62,253 nucleotides of DNA from Pseudomonadota bacterium. Lineage in GTDB: Bacteria > Pseudomonadota > Alphaproteobacteria > Rhizobiales > Xanthobacteraceae. How positions within the stretch are numbered: the first letter of the stretch is position 1; each line of letters begins with the position of its first letter. The notes under the pieces were generated by a model. It saw only the letters and a program-made list of their open reading frames with translations. It searched no databases and had not been told where the DNA came from. Positions 62,168 to 62,253 of this stretch are shown here, one piece after another. Location of the stretch: the NCBI GenBank assembly GCA_018242205.1, contig JAFECJ010000024.1, positions 1 through 62,253 on the forward strand. Reading direction: 5' to 3'. The position numbers and the translations under genes were made by a program.

Positions 62168-62253
62168 TCATCTAGAGGCGTCTAGGTCGATGGGCTCGGA
62201 TGCGGTGCCCGCGGGCTCAAGGAAACGCACCTTGAGCGCTCGGGCGGCGCCGG
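62168..62253 (-). CDS. C-terminal end of an unidentified minus-strand protein (partial)
   Basis: A minus-strand frame enters from the window edge and ends ALKVRFLEPAGTASEPIDLD, then Ala-Ser-Arg-stop (stop at 62168-62170). Of the three minus frames it gives the most natural protein-like sequence, and it would be convergent with tatC. Only 28 codons are visible and I cannot name it. The seryl-tRNA synthetase gene that often follows tatC is not visible here. Confidence 0.45.
   Translation of the reverse strand, partial: GAARALKVRFLEPAGTASEPIDLDASR

Overview
The window is a GC-rich, densely packed chromosomal segment of an alphaproteobacterium. It most likely belongs to the Hyphomicrobiales (Rhizobiales), near the Bradyrhizobium/Pseudolabrys-type lineages. 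This is inferred from content and order: the syntenic block argS - SPOR protein - nagZ - scpA - scpB - tatA - tatB - tatC, the aapJQMP amino-acid ABC operon, a PopZ homologue beside valS, an ExoR-like Sel1 protein, an NDUFS4-type complex I accessory subunit, and dispersed palindromic repeats of a kind common in this order. There is no phage, integrase, transposase, CRISPR array or rRNA operon. This is core chromosome with a few accessory modules.

Layout. 1-1180: the tail of an unknown gene, a terminator, an XRE regulator with an AT-hook-like tail, an NDUFS4-like protein and tRNA-Arg. 1472-8748: an alpha-2-macroglobulin with an intact thioester motif, translationally coupled to penicillin-binding protein 1C. 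8904-13443: a probable five-gene envelope-lipid modification operon (AspH/LpxO-like hydroxylase, GT39 transferase, PAP2 phosphatase, GT2 transferase, LAB_N membrane protein). 13786-18107: aapJQMP. 18108-21452 (minus): cysK-alaX-sseA, then a DUF2239 gene behind two copies of a TACCCGGGTA palindrome. 21747-26931: a diguanylate cyclase, a MetE-like protein, an M24 peptidase and pncB. 27071-30695: tRNA-Asn, tRNA-Cys, a pcm-like gene, a tolC-type gene and popZ. 30759-39116: an MFS transporter, valS, 3-methyladenine glycosylase, ilvD, an exoR-like gene and xth. 39356-46323: an RND efflux pair, an SPFH/NfeD pair and an orphan TTT-type binding protein. 46495-53380: erpA, dgt, a small membrane protein, a soluble chemoreceptor, a membrane PQQ glucose dehydrogenase and a class A beta-lactamase. 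53505-62078: the argS-to-tatC block. The last bases hold the end of a minus-strand gene.

How the parts fit. Much of the window serves the envelope: peptidoglycan synthesis and recycling (PBP1C, NagZ, SPOR protein), surface-lipid decoration, efflux (RND, TolC), Tat export and periplasmic defence (alpha-2-macroglobulin, beta-lactamase). A second theme is chromosome and pole organisation (PopZ, ScpA, ScpB).

The most unusual item is argS. Its reading frame carries about 174 extra N-terminal residues that are lysine/alanine/threonine-rich, contain no acidic residue in the first 106 positions and resemble histone H1/AlgP-like tails. The second most interesting is the 8904-13443 envelope-lipid cluster. 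The third is the set of unexplained palindromic DNA elements: the operator-like pair before DUF2239 and two cruciform-type repeats with shared ends.
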